64,000 bases of DNA from Alkalihalobacillus sp047302405 (GTDB lineage Bacteria > Bacillota > Bacilli > Bacillales > Bacillaceae_D), in NCBI RefSeq assembly GCF_047302405.1, contig NZ_CP154853.1, positions 4,526,001-4,590,000 of the forward strand. The letters run 5' to 3'. Below, one piece after another: positions 1 through 9,117 of the stretch. A program made the translations under genes and the position numbers. Under the pieces are notes generated by a model, which saw only the letters and a program-made list of their open reading frames with translations, was not told the DNA's origin and did not search any database. Numbering within the stretch: position 1 is the first letter of the stretch; each line of letters starts with the position of its first letter.

Positions 1-1
1 A

Positions 2-1123
2 ACGATTAGATTAAACCAAGTAGAAACGGTTATTTTGGATGAAGCAGATGAAATGTTAAACATGGGTTTCATTGAAGATATCGAAACGATTCTAAAAGAA
101 ATTCCTAACGAACGTCAAACATTATTATTCTCAGCGACAATGCCAAAACGTATCGAAAAGCTCGCTCAGCAATTTATGACAGAGCCACAAACGATTGCTG
201 TTAAAGCAAAAGAAGTAACAATGGAGAATATCGAACAATTCTATATTGAATTGCATGAAAAACAAAAATTCGATGCTCTTTGCCGTCTAGTGGATATTCA
301 TACGCCTGAGCTTGCTATTGTGTTCGGACGTACAAAACGTCGTGTAGATGAGTTATCTGAAGCTTTAATTAAACGTGGCTATCGTGCAGAAGGAATTCAC
401 GGTGACTTAAACCAAGCGAAGCGTGACAGCGTGTTACGTAAGTTCAAAAATGGTTTAATTGAAATTTTAGTCGCAACGGATGTCGCTGCTCGTGGATTAG
501 ACATTAGTGGTGTGACACATGTTTATAACTTTGATTTACCACAAGACCCTGAAAGCTATGTTCACCGTATTGGACGTACTGGTCGTGCTGGGAAATCGGG
601 TATGGCTATTACATTTGCAACGCCATCTGAGAAAGAGCATGTGATTGCGATTGAGAAAACCTCTAAGAAAAAAATGACGAAACAACCAATGCCGACGTTT
701 GAAGAAGCAATGGAAGGTCAACAAAAGCTTGTGTTAGCACAACTTCGTGAAAAATTAGATCAAGAAGACACGAACTTTTATCGTGCCATTGCAAAAGACT
801 TATTACAAGAAACAGATGCAACAACAGCTTTAGCGGCTGCATTGAAATTATTGACAAAAGAACCAGATACAACAGATGTAAAATTAACAGGTGAGGCACC
901 ATTACGCTCGAAAAAACGCCGTTCTGACGGTGGAGGTAGACCTTACCGCCGTAGCGGTGGTGGTGGCGGTGGCCGTAGTGATAACCGTCGCAGTTATAAC
1001 CGTAAAGACGGTGATCGTGATCGTAACCGTAGAAGTGGTAGCCGCAGTGGCGGTGGCCAACGCAGTGCAAGTGGTGGACAAAGAAGTGCGAGTTCACAGC
1101 AACGTCGTTCTAAGCAAGCGTAA
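2..1123 (+). CDS. cshA: DEAD-box ATP-dependent RNA helicase, CshA-like (5' end outside window)
   Basis: The reading frame is open from the window edge, so the N-terminal RecA domain with the P-loop is missing. Visible in order: motif II (VILDEADEML at the very start), motif III (LFSATMPK), the second RecA domain with ARGLDISGV, and motif VI (HRIGRTGRAGKSG). A long basic tail rich in Arg, Ser and Gly follows (roughly the last 65 residues, with repeated RS/GG/RR steps). This order and the RGG-like tail match the Bacillus CshA/YdbR class of cold-shock and RNA-degradosome helicases, which unwind RNA duplexes with ATP. The tail probably adds non-specific RNA affinity. The family is certain; assignment to CshA rather than another DEAD-box paralogue rests on the tail and is less certain. 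Confidence 0.88.
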   Translation, partial: TIRLNQVETVILDEADEMLNMGFIEDIETILKEIPNERQTLLFSATMPKRIEKLAQQFMTEPQTIAVKAKEVTMENIEQFYIELHEKQKFDALCRLVDIHTPELAIVFGRTKRRVDELSEALIKRGYRAEGIHGDLNQAKRDSVLRKFKNGLIEILVATDVAARGLDISGVTHVYNFDLPQDPESYVHRIGRTGRAGKSGMAITFATPSEKEHVIAIEKTSKKKMTKQPMPTFEEAMEGQQKLVLAQLREKLDQEDTNFYRAIAKDLLQETDATTALAAALKLLTKEPDTTDVKLTGEAPLRSKKRRSDGGGRPYRRSGGGGGGRSDNRRSYNRKDGDRDRNRRSGSRSGGGQRSASGGQRSASSQQRRSKQA

Positions 1124-1174
1124 ATTTAATATATTAGAGAAGGTTTATGCTAACTAGTGGAAACCTTCGAGATA

Positions 1175-1215
1175 AAGCTCGATGAGAAGTGAACGCCTCT
1201 CATCGGGCTTTTTTG
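1175..1215 (+). terminator. Rho-independent terminator of the helicase gene
   Basis: AGCTCGATGAGA (1176-1187) pairs with TCTCATCGGGCT (1198-1209), with one G-U pair, and runs into six T residues. It lies 50 bp past the helicase stop. Confidence 0.85.
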
Positions 1216-1656
1216 TGTATGGTGCCGTGTTTTGAGGGGATTTTTCATTTGGCTGGCGACGATGTGAGAAAAGAGCTGAGCAATGCCGTCGAAAGTACTA
1301 TGGCCGTGGAAGATGTGAGAAAAAGGGAGAGTAACTCCACCATCCCTCGGTCAAAATTTTAAAAAAAACTGAAATCACGAAAAATGACCTTCTTTTTTGC
1401 TAAAAAATATTATCATTCTGGTAAAGTTTTCTGACGCGATTTACAAGAGTTAATGAGTATAAACGGAAGCGTATACATATAAAAGGCCCCAATCTATCCT
1501 TTAATCGTTAGAGAAGACAAGAACAAGATTGGTCAAAAAAACCTAGATAAATAAAGATAAAGATCGATCACGCTTAGCTCAGTTCTGCGTTCGGTTGAGT
1601 GTACTTTACTGGTATATTAAATAAGCTAAATATCAAAAATTATCTAAATATTTGTA
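1216..1656. other. Non-coding gap upstream of glutamine synthetase
   Basis: About 440 bp without a credible gene. It is AT-rich, with an interrupted inverted repeat CCAATCT (near 1489) / AGATTGG (near 1529). I see no riboswitch or repeat-family copy here. The downstream edge carries the GlnR/TnrA-type box of the next gene. Confidence 0.5.
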
Positions 1657-1673
1657 TGTTAGATTATCTCACA
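1657..1673 (+). promoter_or_regulatory. GlnR/TnrA-type operator upstream of glnA
   Basis: TGTTAGATTATCTCACA matches the published Bacillus GlnR/TnrA consensus TGTNANAWWWTNTNACA at every defined position. A possible -10 (CATAAA, 1701-1706) starts about 36 bp downstream of the box centre, close to the geometry seen at the amt promoter (9508-9558). Whether it activates or represses cannot be read from sequence. Confidence 0.75.
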
Positions 1674-1762
1674 TATCAATTGCGGAATGGACTTAAACGT
1701 CATAAAGTAGTAATTAATAAAAGGATGTAATAAAAGTTTACATGAAAAGGAAGTGTGTGGGG

Positions 1763-3121
1763 ATGACGGTAAATACGCCAGCGAGAGAGAGTTTAATTCA
1801 AGAAATTAAAGAAACGATCGAAAAGAAAAGTGTAGAATTACTTCATATGCAGTTTGTTGATATTGAGGGAACGCTTAAGCATGTGACAATCACAGCAGAA
1901 CAATTAGAGCAAGCTGTTGATGGAAAAGTGATGTTTGATGGTTCTTCTATTACTGGTTTTACACCAATTAACCAATCTGATTTATATTTAAATCCGGATT
2001 TATCGACTTTTGCTGTGTTACCTTGGACGGAAGAGGACGGTTATTCAGAAGCTCGTTTCCTATGTAGTGTAACAACGCCAGCAGGGGATGACTTTGAAGG
2101 GGACCCTCGTAACGTTTTAAAGAAGACAGTAAAACGAGCTAAAGATAAAGGTTATTCCATTAGTGTTGGTCCTGAGTTGGAATTTTTCTTATTTGAAACA
2201 GACGAGTATGGTCAACCAACAATACGTACACAAGATGTTGGTGGGTATTTTGAACCCTCTCCAAAAGATGAAGGGGAAAAAGTTCGTCTTGCAATCTATA
2301 AAGCATTGAAAATGATGGGCTTTACCATCGAAGCTTCTCACCATGAAGTGGCGGTTGGGCAGCACGAAATTAACTTTAAATACGCAGATGCGTTAGCTTC
2401 CGCTGATGCAGCGACAACATATAAATGGGTTGTAAAAACAGTAGCCAAACAATTTGGTTTACATGCGACATTTATGCCAAAACCACTTGCTGGTGCAAAT
2501 GGAAGTGGAATGCATACAAACATCTCATTATTTGATGAAGAGAAACAAGAAAATGCCTTCTATGATGAAACAAATCAATTAGGTTTATCTGAGACAGCTT
2601 ACCAATTTATCGCTGGTCTCATTGACAATGTTAAAGATTTTGTAGCGGTAACAAACCCACTTGTAAACTCATACAAGCGTTTAGTGCCTGGTTATGAAGC
2701 TCCTTGTTACATTGCTTGGTCAGCTTCAAACCGTTCAGCATTAATCCGTATTCCGGCTACTCGTGGGGCGGGGACTCGTGTTGAAATTCGTTGTCCAGAT
2801 CCAGCGGCAAATCCGTACTTAGCATTTGCAGTTGTAGCTGCTGCTGGCCTTGATGGGGTAGAGCGTGAATTAACAGCACCACCTTCTGTTGACGCAGATA
2901 TTTTCAACATGTCATTAGATGAAATCAAAGCTCGTGGTATTGAAAATTTACCTACAAGCCTTGAAAGTGCAATTGATCGTTTTGAAACAGGTGAAATTGG
3001 TTTAAAAACTTTTGGTGAGCATGCATTCTCTGAGTATGTAGCCCTAAAACGTAGTGAGTGGGATGACTTCCGTATCGCTGTAACAGGCTGGGAAGTTGAC
3101 GCCTACCAATCAAAATTCTAA
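1763..3121 (+). CDS. glnA: Glutamine synthetase, type I
   Basis: Makes glutamine from glutamate, ammonium and ATP; a cytosolic dodecamer in known type I enzymes. Landmarks are the N-terminal beta-grasp with DGSSITGF, the metal-site block GPELEFFLFE, HHEVAVGQHEINF, the ammonia/glutamate-site region NGSGMHTNIS, and RIPATRGAGTRVEIRCPDPAANPYL. No adenylylation-loop signature is evident, so this is the GSI-alpha type of low-GC Gram-positives. I prefer the ATG at 1763 (452 aa; AAGGAAG upstream) over an in-frame ATG at 1742, which has no well-placed ribosome site. It is not in a glnR-glnA operon: it is monocistronic, with its own terminator and a perfect GlnR/TnrA-type box. The genome may therefore carry a second, operonic glnA (inference). 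Confidence 0.95.
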   Translation: MTVNTPARESLIQEIKETIEKKSVELLHMQFVDIEGTLKHVTITAEQLEQAVDGKVMFDGSSITGFTPINQSDLYLNPDLSTFAVLPWTEEDGYSEARFLCSVTTPAGDDFEGDPRNVLKKTVKRAKDKGYSISVGPELEFFLFETDEYGQPTIRTQDVGGYFEPSPKDEGEKVRLAIYKALKMMGFTIEASHHEVAVGQHEINFKYADALASADAATTYKWVVKTVAKQFGLHATFMPKPLAGANGSGMHTNISLFDEEKQENAFYDETNQLGLSETAYQFIAGLIDNVKDFVAVTNPLVNSYKRLVPGYEAPCYIAWSASNRSALIRIPATRGAGTRVEIRCPDPAANPYLAFAVVAAAGLDGVERELTAPPSVDADIFNMSLDEIKARGIENLPTSLESAIDRFETGEIGLKTFGEHAFSEYVALKRSEWDDFRIAVTGWEVDAYQSKF

Positions 3122-3136
3122 TCTTTTTATAAAGCT

Positions 3137-3178
3137 AGAGCCCCGTGTGAAGGAATACCTTCGTACAGGGCTCTTTTT
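3137..3178 (+). terminator. Terminator after glnA
   Basis: AGAGCCC (3137-3143) pairs with GGGCTCT (3168-3174), enclosing an inner GAAGG/CCTTC stem, followed by TTTTT. It is shared space with the convergent rarD gene but its T-run serves the plus strand. Confidence 0.85.
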
Positions 3179-3182
3179 CCTA

Positions 3183-4088
3183 TCATGAAGCAACTTTGTG
3201 AGCGATTTCTCGTTTTCGGCTTGCACTTGTAAAAACGATCAAACCAGACCAAATAAAACCAAAAGCTAGTAGCTGTACCAAGTTAAAAGGCTCTTTATAA
3301 ACAAACACACCTAAAATAAACATAATGGTTGGAGCGATATACTGTAAGAAACCGATTAAAGATAAACTAATCCGTTTAGCTCCTGTTGCAAAAAGCAATA
3401 ATGGGATCGCCGTTGCGACTCCACCACCAATTAATAACCATGTTGTACTGTCGGTTAGTTGTAAGGCTGGACCAATCGGTGTTTGGACTAAAAAGATAAT
3501 CGCGATAGGACTGACAATTAATGTCTCAATAAATAATCCAACTAAAGAAGAGACTTTTACGAGCTTTTTTATTAATCCGTAAAGACCGAATGAAGTGGCC
3601 AAAATGAGTGATACCCATGGGAAAGAACCGTAATCGAACGTCATACAAAGCACTCCAATAAAAGCTAACAAAAAAGCGGTAATTTGTTTACGGTTAAATC
3701 GTTCTTTTAAAAATAAAAAGGCAAGTAAAACATTAAGCAAAGGGTTTATGTAATAACCTAAGCTTGCTTGAAGCACATATTCATTGGCGACAGCCCAAAT
3801 AAAAACATACCAATTTATAGAGATTAATAAGGAGGCTAATGTAATACCGAGCCCGGATCTCCAGTCGGTAAATACGGCTTTTATCTCTTTATTTGTACGT
3901 TTAAATTGATTACTGACGATGATAATGAGTAAAACAAAAATGAGGGACCAGACGACTCGATGGGCTAAAACGACCAACGGATCGATATGGTCAATGAATT
4001 TCCAATAAATAGGGAATATCCCCCATAATAAATAGGCCCCTAAACCAGCCATGACGCCTAATCGGTGTTGATTTTGTTCTTCAGTCAT
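3183..4088 (-). CDS. rarD: RarD-type EamA-family membrane transporter
   Basis: A 301-aa protein with about ten hydrophobic segments and two EamA halves. The N-terminal block GVMAGLGAYLLWGIFPIYWKF is the RarD signature, and the segment INWYVFIWAVANEYVLQASLGYYINPL is typical of this subfamily. RarD proteins are drug/metabolite superfamily exporters; the true substrate is unknown. The start is supported by AAGGGGGAT just upstream. The gene converges with glnA, and its own 5' side abuts the 123-bp palindrome array, so readthrough from pdxK would cross that array first. Confidence 0.88.
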   Translation of the reverse strand: MTEEQNQHRLGVMAGLGAYLLWGIFPIYWKFIDHIDPLVVLAHRVVWSLIFVLLIIIVSNQFKRTNKEIKAVFTDWRSGLGITLASLLISINWYVFIWAVANEYVLQASLGYYINPLLNVLLAFLFLKERFNRKQITAFLLAFIGVLCMTFDYGSFPWVSLILATSFGLYGLIKKLVKVSSLVGLFIETLIVSPIAIIFLVQTPIGPALQLTDSTTWLLIGGGVATAIPLLLFATGAKRISLSLIGFLQYIAPTIMFILGVFVYKEPFNLVQLLAFGFIWSGLIVFTSASRKREIAHKVAS

Positions 4089-4105
4089 TGGACAACAATC
4101 CCCCT

Positions 4106-4790
4106 TAAAAAGCGAAGTCCGTTTGCCCAGAAGCGAGAAAAAATACAGGGCGGCTTTTGAAGGCGCTCTTTGTCTTCATAAAGACGACCGATTTTTCTCG
4201 AGCTTCTAACGGACGCAGCTAGATTAAATAAAAAGCGAAGTCCGTTTGCCCAGAAGCGAGAAAAAATACAGGGCGGCTTTTGAAGGCGCTCTTTGTCTTC
4301 ATAAAGACGACCGATTTTTCTCGAGCTTCTAACGGACGCAGCTAGATTAAATAAAAAGCGAAGTCCGTTTGCCCAGAAGCGAGAAAAAATACAGGGCGGC
4401 TTTTGAAGGCGCTCTTTGTCTTCATAAAGACGACCGATTTTTCTCGAGCTTCTAACGGACGCAGCTAGATTAAATAAAAAGCGAAGCCTGTTTGGTCAGA
4501 AGCGAGAAAAAATAAGAACAGCTGATGAAGACGCTTTTTGTCTTCATTCAGATGGGCGATTTTTCTCGAGCTTCTAACAGGCGTAGCTGGATTAATAAAA
4601 AAAAGCGAAGTCTGTTTGGTCAGAAGCGAGATTATTAAGGAACAACGCTAAGTTCGCGCCATCCTGCCGCAACGCCTTGTACCCACATCCTGTGGGCAAG
4701 AACAGCTGATGAAGACGCTTTTTGTCTTCATTCAGATGGGCGATTTTTCTCGAGCTTCTAACAGGCGTAGCTGGATTAATATAAAAAAAA
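4106..4790 (-). repeat. Five tandem copies of a ~123-bp imperfect palindromic element
   Basis: Units start (AGCGAAG) at 4111, 4234, 4357, 4480 and 4604, a step of 123-124 bp. The first three are essentially identical; the fourth and fifth are diverged. The ends of each unit are inverted repeats: AGCGAAGTCCGTTTG...AGAAGCGAG faces CTCGAGCTTCTAACGGACG, so each unit can fold into one long hairpin. The fifth copy carries an extra ~70 bp (about 4632-4701) that includes CCCACATCCTGTGGG, itself a palindrome. The array fills the gap between pdxK and rarD, both on the minus strand. Two further copies lie at 27222-27460. Confidence 0.9.
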
Positions 4791-4833
4791 GACAAAACAC
4801 GCATGATTCGGTCATACGTGTTCTGAAATCTGG

Positions 4834-5646
4834 TTAAACAAGTGTGTGTTTATAAGCAGCGTGATTTGTCGGGCCGACATATTCATTTAGTCGGAAAGAG
4901 TGACGAATCGCGGCTGTAATAAAGTCTTTTGCTGTGTATATGGCCTCTTCAACGCTACGGCCTTTTGCTAATTCAGCAGCAATCGCAGCAGAGTATGTGC
5001 AACCGGCACCGTGTGTAAAGGTCGTTTCAATTAATTCAGATTTTAATTCGTGGAATGTTGAACCATCATACCAAATATCGACAGCTTCGTTAAGACCTAA
5101 TTTACTTCCGCCTTTAACGATAACGTGTTTCGCTCCAAGTTGATGTATTTTTTCAGCGGCTTCTTTCATTTTTTCAACAGAGTCGACTGGGCCAACACCG
5201 CTTAATTGAGAAGCTTCGAATAGATTGGGTGTGACAACAAATGCTCTTGGAATTAATACATCACGTAAACATGCATCTGTTTCCGGGTTTAATGCTTCGT
5301 CGGCTCCTTTACAAACCATGACAGGGTCAACAACAAGTTGATTAATTTTATATTCATCCACTTTTTTGGCGACGAGATTTATAATATCGATTGAGCCAAG
5401 CATTCCTGTTTTAACAGCGTTGACACCGATTCCGGCTAAAACTGTTTCAATTTGTTTTTCTAATGTTTCAACTGATTGTGGAATCACCTCGTGAAACCAA
5501 TTACGGGCTGGGTCTTGAGCGACGATAACGGTAAGGGCGTTCATGCCGTATACGCCAAGTTCCTGAAATGTTTTGATATCGGCTTGTAATCCTGCTCCAC
5601 CGCTCGTATCTGAACCAGCAATAGTTAATGCTTTTGACATTGTCAT
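4834..5646 (-). CDS. pdxK: Pyridoxine/hydroxymethylpyrimidine kinase, PdxK/ThiD family
   Basis: A ribokinase-fold kinase of about 270 aa. The N-terminal KALTIAGSDTSGGAGLQADIKTF is the ThiD/PdxK signature, followed by VDPVMVCKGADEAL and the anion-hole/catalytic segment THGAGCTYSAAIAAELAKG. The B. subtilis ywdB product with the same features was reassigned from ThiD to pyridoxine kinase, and this gene sits in the same genomic neighbourhood (ung, ywdI, ywdK), so PdxK is the better guess. The longer reading begins with a GTG that overlaps the AAGGAG site; the ATG at 5646 is 11 nt from it and is preferred. Confidence 0.88.
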   Translation of the reverse strand: MTMSKALTIAGSDTSGGAGLQADIKTFQELGVYGMNALTVIVAQDPARNWFHEVIPQSVETLEKQIETVLAGIGVNAVKTGMLGSIDIINLVAKKVDEYKINQLVVDPVMVCKGADEALNPETDACLRDVLIPRAFVVTPNLFEASQLSGVGPVDSVEKMKEAAEKIHQLGAKHVIVKGGSKLGLNEAVDIWYDGSTFHELKSELIETTFTHGAGCTYSAAIAAELAKGRSVEEAIYTAKDFITAAIRHSFRLNEYVGPTNHAAYKHTLV

Positions 5647-5834
5647 GTTGATTTTCACTCCTTATCAAGCTTGCTTTAATCTATTATACTAAAATGAACC
5701 GTAGAGACAATAAATAAATCTTACAACAACGATTAGTTTATACAAAAAGGAACCATAATATCGGATGAGTAAGGAAAATGGTTTAAAAAGAAAAATGTGG
5801 CTAACTGATGTATGGTTTACGTTTAATTAAACGT

Positions 5835-6770
5835 TTATTTAATAGAAGAAAGAGCCTCAGTTAACGTTTTAGCAATTTCTTTCATTCCGTAAAGGCCAGC
5901 TTTTGCTTCGGCATCTGGGTTATAGTTCGTATTTGTATTGACATCATATGTATACCACGATCCGTCTTTGTTTTGAATACATTCAATCCCCGCCATTTGA
6001 ATTCCGTTTGCTTTTAAAAAAGATGTATATTTTTCAATGAGTTCTGGATTGCCCTCGTCGACAATTTCAAATTTAGAAGTCGGTTTCTGTGTAGTCGGAC
6101 AAAATTGGTCGCCGATTTGGCAACTATCAGCAGGACATAATTCAAAACCGTCGGAAGTATCGACTTTGACTACATACATAAACTTTCCATTAACAAACTC
6201 ATATCTTAATATAGATGAGCTTGGTGATTCGATGTATTGCTGAATTAAAGTGACTCCATCTATAGAAGGTTCAAATGTTGAACTTTTTACATAAGCTTCA
6301 AGCTCTGTTATGTTTTGGAATAATTGAACACCTAAACCTTTTCCAGCGCGGTTATGTTTAGTGATAAAACGAGATAAACCACTATTCTTTGCCGCTTGAA
6401 TGATATGCTCAGCTCCAGTTGCAGCAAGTGTTTTTGGGGTTTGGATCCCAAAGGCTTCTAGTGACAAATATTGGGCTACTTTACTAAGCTCTAATTGTAA
6501 AGCACGGCTGGAGTTATAGACTTTGCGATCGTGGGCTTCTAACCAGGCAAGCACAGCGCTCGTATATTCAGGTGCATAACGATGTGAACGAGTATGGGAT
6601 GAAGCACTCATTCGATTATAAAAGATACCTGTTGGAGGTTCTTTTGTTAAATCAAATTGTCCCGCGTCTAGATGCCAAAGTTCATATGGTTGATTTAATT
6701 CTTCTAAGGCATCGCATAAAGGTTTTGTCCATTCGTCATTTTCATGGATAATGTATATTTTTTCATTCAT
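5835..6770 (-). CDS. ATP-grasp domain protein, RimK-like
   Basis: A 311-aa protein. After a variable N-terminal domain it shows an ATP-grasp core: a nucleotide-binding strand with RFITKHNRAGKGLGVQLF (glycine-rich loop), and near the C-terminus GIECIQNKDG and TYDVNTNTNYN, which resemble the Mg-binding Glu and the DxNxN segment of RimK-type ligases. Such enzymes join a carboxylate to an amine or thiol through an acyl-phosphate; the substrates here are unknown. The start at 6770 is set by AGAGGAGG 8 nt upstream; an upstream in-frame ATG at 6821 lacks a site. The gene stands alone between pdxK and the divergent YjiH-like gene. Confidence 0.72.
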   Translation of the reverse strand: MNEKIYIIHENDEWTKPLCDALEELNQPYELWHLDAGQFDLTKEPPTGIFYNRMSASSHTRSHRYAPEYTSAVLAWLEAHDRKVYNSSRALQLELSKVAQYLSLEAFGIQTPKTLAATGAEHIIQAAKNSGLSRFITKHNRAGKGLGVQLFQNITELEAYVKSSTFEPSIDGVTLIQQYIESPSSSILRYEFVNGKFMYVVKVDTSDGFELCPADSCQIGDQFCPTTQKPTSKFEIVDEGNPELIEKYTSFLKANGIQMAGIECIQNKDGSWYTYDVNTNTNYNPDAEAKAGLYGMKEIAKTLTEALSSIK

Positions 6771-6997
6771 TGTTGTACCTCCTCTTATCGATGTATTCCT
6801 TGTTAGTATAAAGGATACCAAAAGTTTAGGCTATTAAGAGGTATTGGTTAACAATAAAAGGGAATAAAAAAATCATTAAGTTTGATTGCGAAATTTTAAA
6901 AGATAAGATAGGATAGAAACATTGTGTTTATTAATATGTGAGTATAATTATACAGAAAATAAAGTTAATAACGGGTATTTTTAGGGAGGAAGAATGA

Positions 6998-8356
6998 ATG
7001 GATAATCAACCTCAACAATTAAGAGGTTCTGAACGAAAAGTGGCATTTATAAAATTTATCATCCCCTCAATTATTGGGATCTTTTTATTTATTACACCAA
7101 TTACATTAGGTGAAAATTTTACCATTCCAGTCGCTTATTTAGCTGGTTTGTTACAGGAGTTATTAGAAGGATCATTGCCAATGTTAGTTTTTAGTATTTT
7201 AGCATTGGGTTTTATACTGTCTTTCATTTTGACATTAATGAAGGACAATTATACGTATCCTCAGATGATCCGAACGGTTTTTGTTGTGTCGCCATTATCT
7301 TTATTAATTCGATTGATTGGAGTCGTCCTTGTTGGGATGACTTTATGGGAAATTGGTCCAGCTTTTATTTGGTCAGAAGAGACAGGGGGCACCTTGATTT
7401 TTGAGTTAATCCCTATTTTGTTTACAGTCTTTTTATTTGCAGGGTTATTTCTACCATTATTAATGGATTATGGTTTGCTTGAATTTGTTGGAGGTTGGAT
7501 GAACCGGGTGATGCGCCCTTTATTCAAGTTACCAGGACGTTCAGCCATTGATTGTATGGCTTCATGGGTAGGTGATGGGACTGTCGGAGTTCTGATTACA
7601 AATCAACAATATGAAAAAGGATTTTATACAAAACGTGAAGCGGCTGTTATTGGGACGACTTTTTCCGTTGTTTCGATTACTTTTAGTATTGTTATCTTAC
7701 AATACTTAAATCTTGGTCATATGTTTTTTGAGTTTTATATGGTACTTATAATCTCAGGCTTTGCAGCGGCACTGATTATGCCAAGAATTCCACCATTATC
7801 AAGAAAATCAGATACATTTATAAATGGAGAAAAACCATCACTTGATTCAGGGTATGAAAGAGTGGACTTTAAAGGAGCTCTAAATGTCGCTTTATCAAAA
7901 GCATATCAAGGGCAAGGTTTTAAAGGATTTGTTTTATCAGGAATTAAAAATGTTTTGGATATGTGGCTAGTTGTTATTCCTGTTGTTGTTGTTATTGGAA
8001 CTGTCTCGTTAGTTATTGCGGAATACACGCCGTTATTTTCTATTCTAGGGACACCGTTTGAATATGTTCTTTCTTGGATGCAAGTTCCGGAAGCGCAGGC
8101 GGCAGGGCAGACGATGGTCGTTGGATTTGCGGATATGTTCTTACCAGCATTATTAGGAGTGGGAATTGAAAGTGATATGACACGTTTTATTATTGCTTGT
8201 GTATCAGTTACCCAATTAATTTATATGTCTGAAATTGGTGGACTTTTATTAGGGTCAAAAATTCCCGTACGCTTTTTGGATTTAGTCGCTATTTTCTTAT
8301 TAAGAACGCTTATTACATTACCGATCATTGTTTTGATTGCCCATATGATATTCTAA
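6998..8356 (+). CDS. YjiH-family membrane protein with nucleoside-recognition (Gate) domains
   Basis: A 452-aa polytopic membrane protein with about ten hydrophobic segments. The segments GRSAIDCMASWVGDGTVGVLITNQQYEKGFYTKREAAVIGT and the C-terminal FADMFLPALLGVGIESDMTRFIIACVSVTQLIYMSEIGGLLL are typical of the YjiH branch of Gate/nucleoside-recognition proteins. No substrate has been firmly established for that branch as far as I know. The ribosome site TAGGGAGGAAG lies 8 nt before the ATG. ung follows 31 bp downstream on the same strand, so they may be cotranscribed. A perfect 12-bp palindrome GTATAATTATAC (6942-6953) overlaps a likely -10 in the promoter region and could be an operator. Confidence 0.75.
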   Translation: MDNQPQQLRGSERKVAFIKFIIPSIIGIFLFITPITLGENFTIPVAYLAGLLQELLEGSLPMLVFSILALGFILSFILTLMKDNYTYPQMIRTVFVVSPLSLLIRLIGVVLVGMTLWEIGPAFIWSEETGGTLIFELIPILFTVFLFAGLFLPLLMDYGLLEFVGGWMNRVMRPLFKLPGRSAIDCMASWVGDGTVGVLITNQQYEKGFYTKREAAVIGTTFSVVSITFSIVILQYLNLGHMFFEFYMVLIISGFAAALIMPRIPPLSRKSDTFINGEKPSLDSGYERVDFKGALNVALSKAYQGQGFKGFVLSGIKNVLDMWLVVIPVVVVIGTVSLVIAEYTPLFSILGTPFEYVLSWMQVPEAQAAGQTMVVGFADMFLPALLGVGIESDMTRFIIACVSVTQLIYMSEIGGLLLGSKIPVRFLDLVAIFLLRTLITLPIIVLIAHMIF

Positions 8357-8387
8357 GGAGAGGTTCTTTTGATTGGGAGTGAAAGTC

Positions 8388-9053
8388 ATGCTTGTGGATA
8401 ATGGGTGGAAGGCCATCTTTGAAGAAGAAAGTCAAAAAAGGTACTTTCAAGATTTATTATCATATATAGATAAAGAGTATAAGCATAAAATGATTTATCC
8501 TGCTAAGGAAAACTTATTTCGGGCTTTTGATCTGACTGATTTTGATGAGGTGAAGGTCGTGATTTTAGGTCAGGATCCGTATCATGGACCAAGACAAGCA
8601 CACGGATTAAGTTTTTCGGTGCAAAAAGGGGTCAAGCTACCTCCGTCTTTAAGGAATATTTTCAAAGAGTTACAAGTTGATTTGAATATACAACCACCTG
8701 AACATGGTTTGTTAGAATCATGGGCGAAACAAGGAGTCTTATTGATGAATACGGTCTTAACTGTGGAAGAAGGTCAACCAGCTTCACATAAAGGGAAAGG
8801 TTGGGAGGTATTCACAGATCGGATTATGCAACAATTAAACGAACGTGAGAAGCCAGTTGTCTTTCTTTTATGGGGGAAGCATGCAGAATCGAAAAAAAGC
8901 CTTATAACCAATAAGGGGCATGCCGTATTTATTTCTCCTCACCCAAGTCCTTTTTCAGCGAATAGAGGCTTTTTCGGGAGTAGACCTTTCTCTAGAATTA
9001 ATGAGTATTTAAAGGAGAATGGGATGGAACCGATTGATTGGGAAATTGAATAA
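8388..9053 (+). CDS. ung: Uracil-DNA glycosylase
   Basis: Removes uracil from DNA in base excision repair. Family-1 hallmarks are the water-activating loop GQDPYHG (Asp63), the LLNTVLTV-like LLMNTVLTVEEGQ, and the HPSPFSA leucine loop (His185). From the ATG at 8388 it is 221 aa, close to the B. subtilis enzyme (225). A TTG at 8373 has a better Shine-Dalgarno (AAGGAGAGG, 9 nt) and would add five residues, so the exact start is open. Its position near pdxK/ywdB and ywdI matches the B. subtilis order. Confidence 0.95.
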   Translation: MLVDNGWKAIFEEESQKRYFQDLLSYIDKEYKHKMIYPAKENLFRAFDLTDFDEVKVVILGQDPYHGPRQAHGLSFSVQKGVKLPPSLRNIFKELQVDLNIQPPEHGLLESWAKQGVLLMNTVLTVEEGQPASHKGKGWEVFTDRIMQQLNEREKPVVFLLWGKHAESKKSLITNKGHAVFISPHPSPFSANRGFFGSRPFSRINEYLKENGMEPIDWEIE

Positions 9054-9067
9054 AGAAAATAAGTAGA

Positions 9068-9117
9068 GGAACCTTTCAGTGAGACTTCATTTGTCTTGCT
9101 CGAAGGTTCTTTTTTTG
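9068..9117 (+). terminator. Terminator after ung
   Basis: GGAACCTT (9068-9075) pairs with AAGGTTCT (9103-9110), with an inner GAGAC/GTCTTG stem, followed by seven T residues. Confidence 0.85.

Noticed and set aside
891..1157. 88-codon frame with Val/Ala repeats inside the helicase tail
   Set aside because: It is the +1 frame of the Arg/Gly/Ser-rich tail, which gives alternating GTN/GCN codons; a shadow of a real gene.
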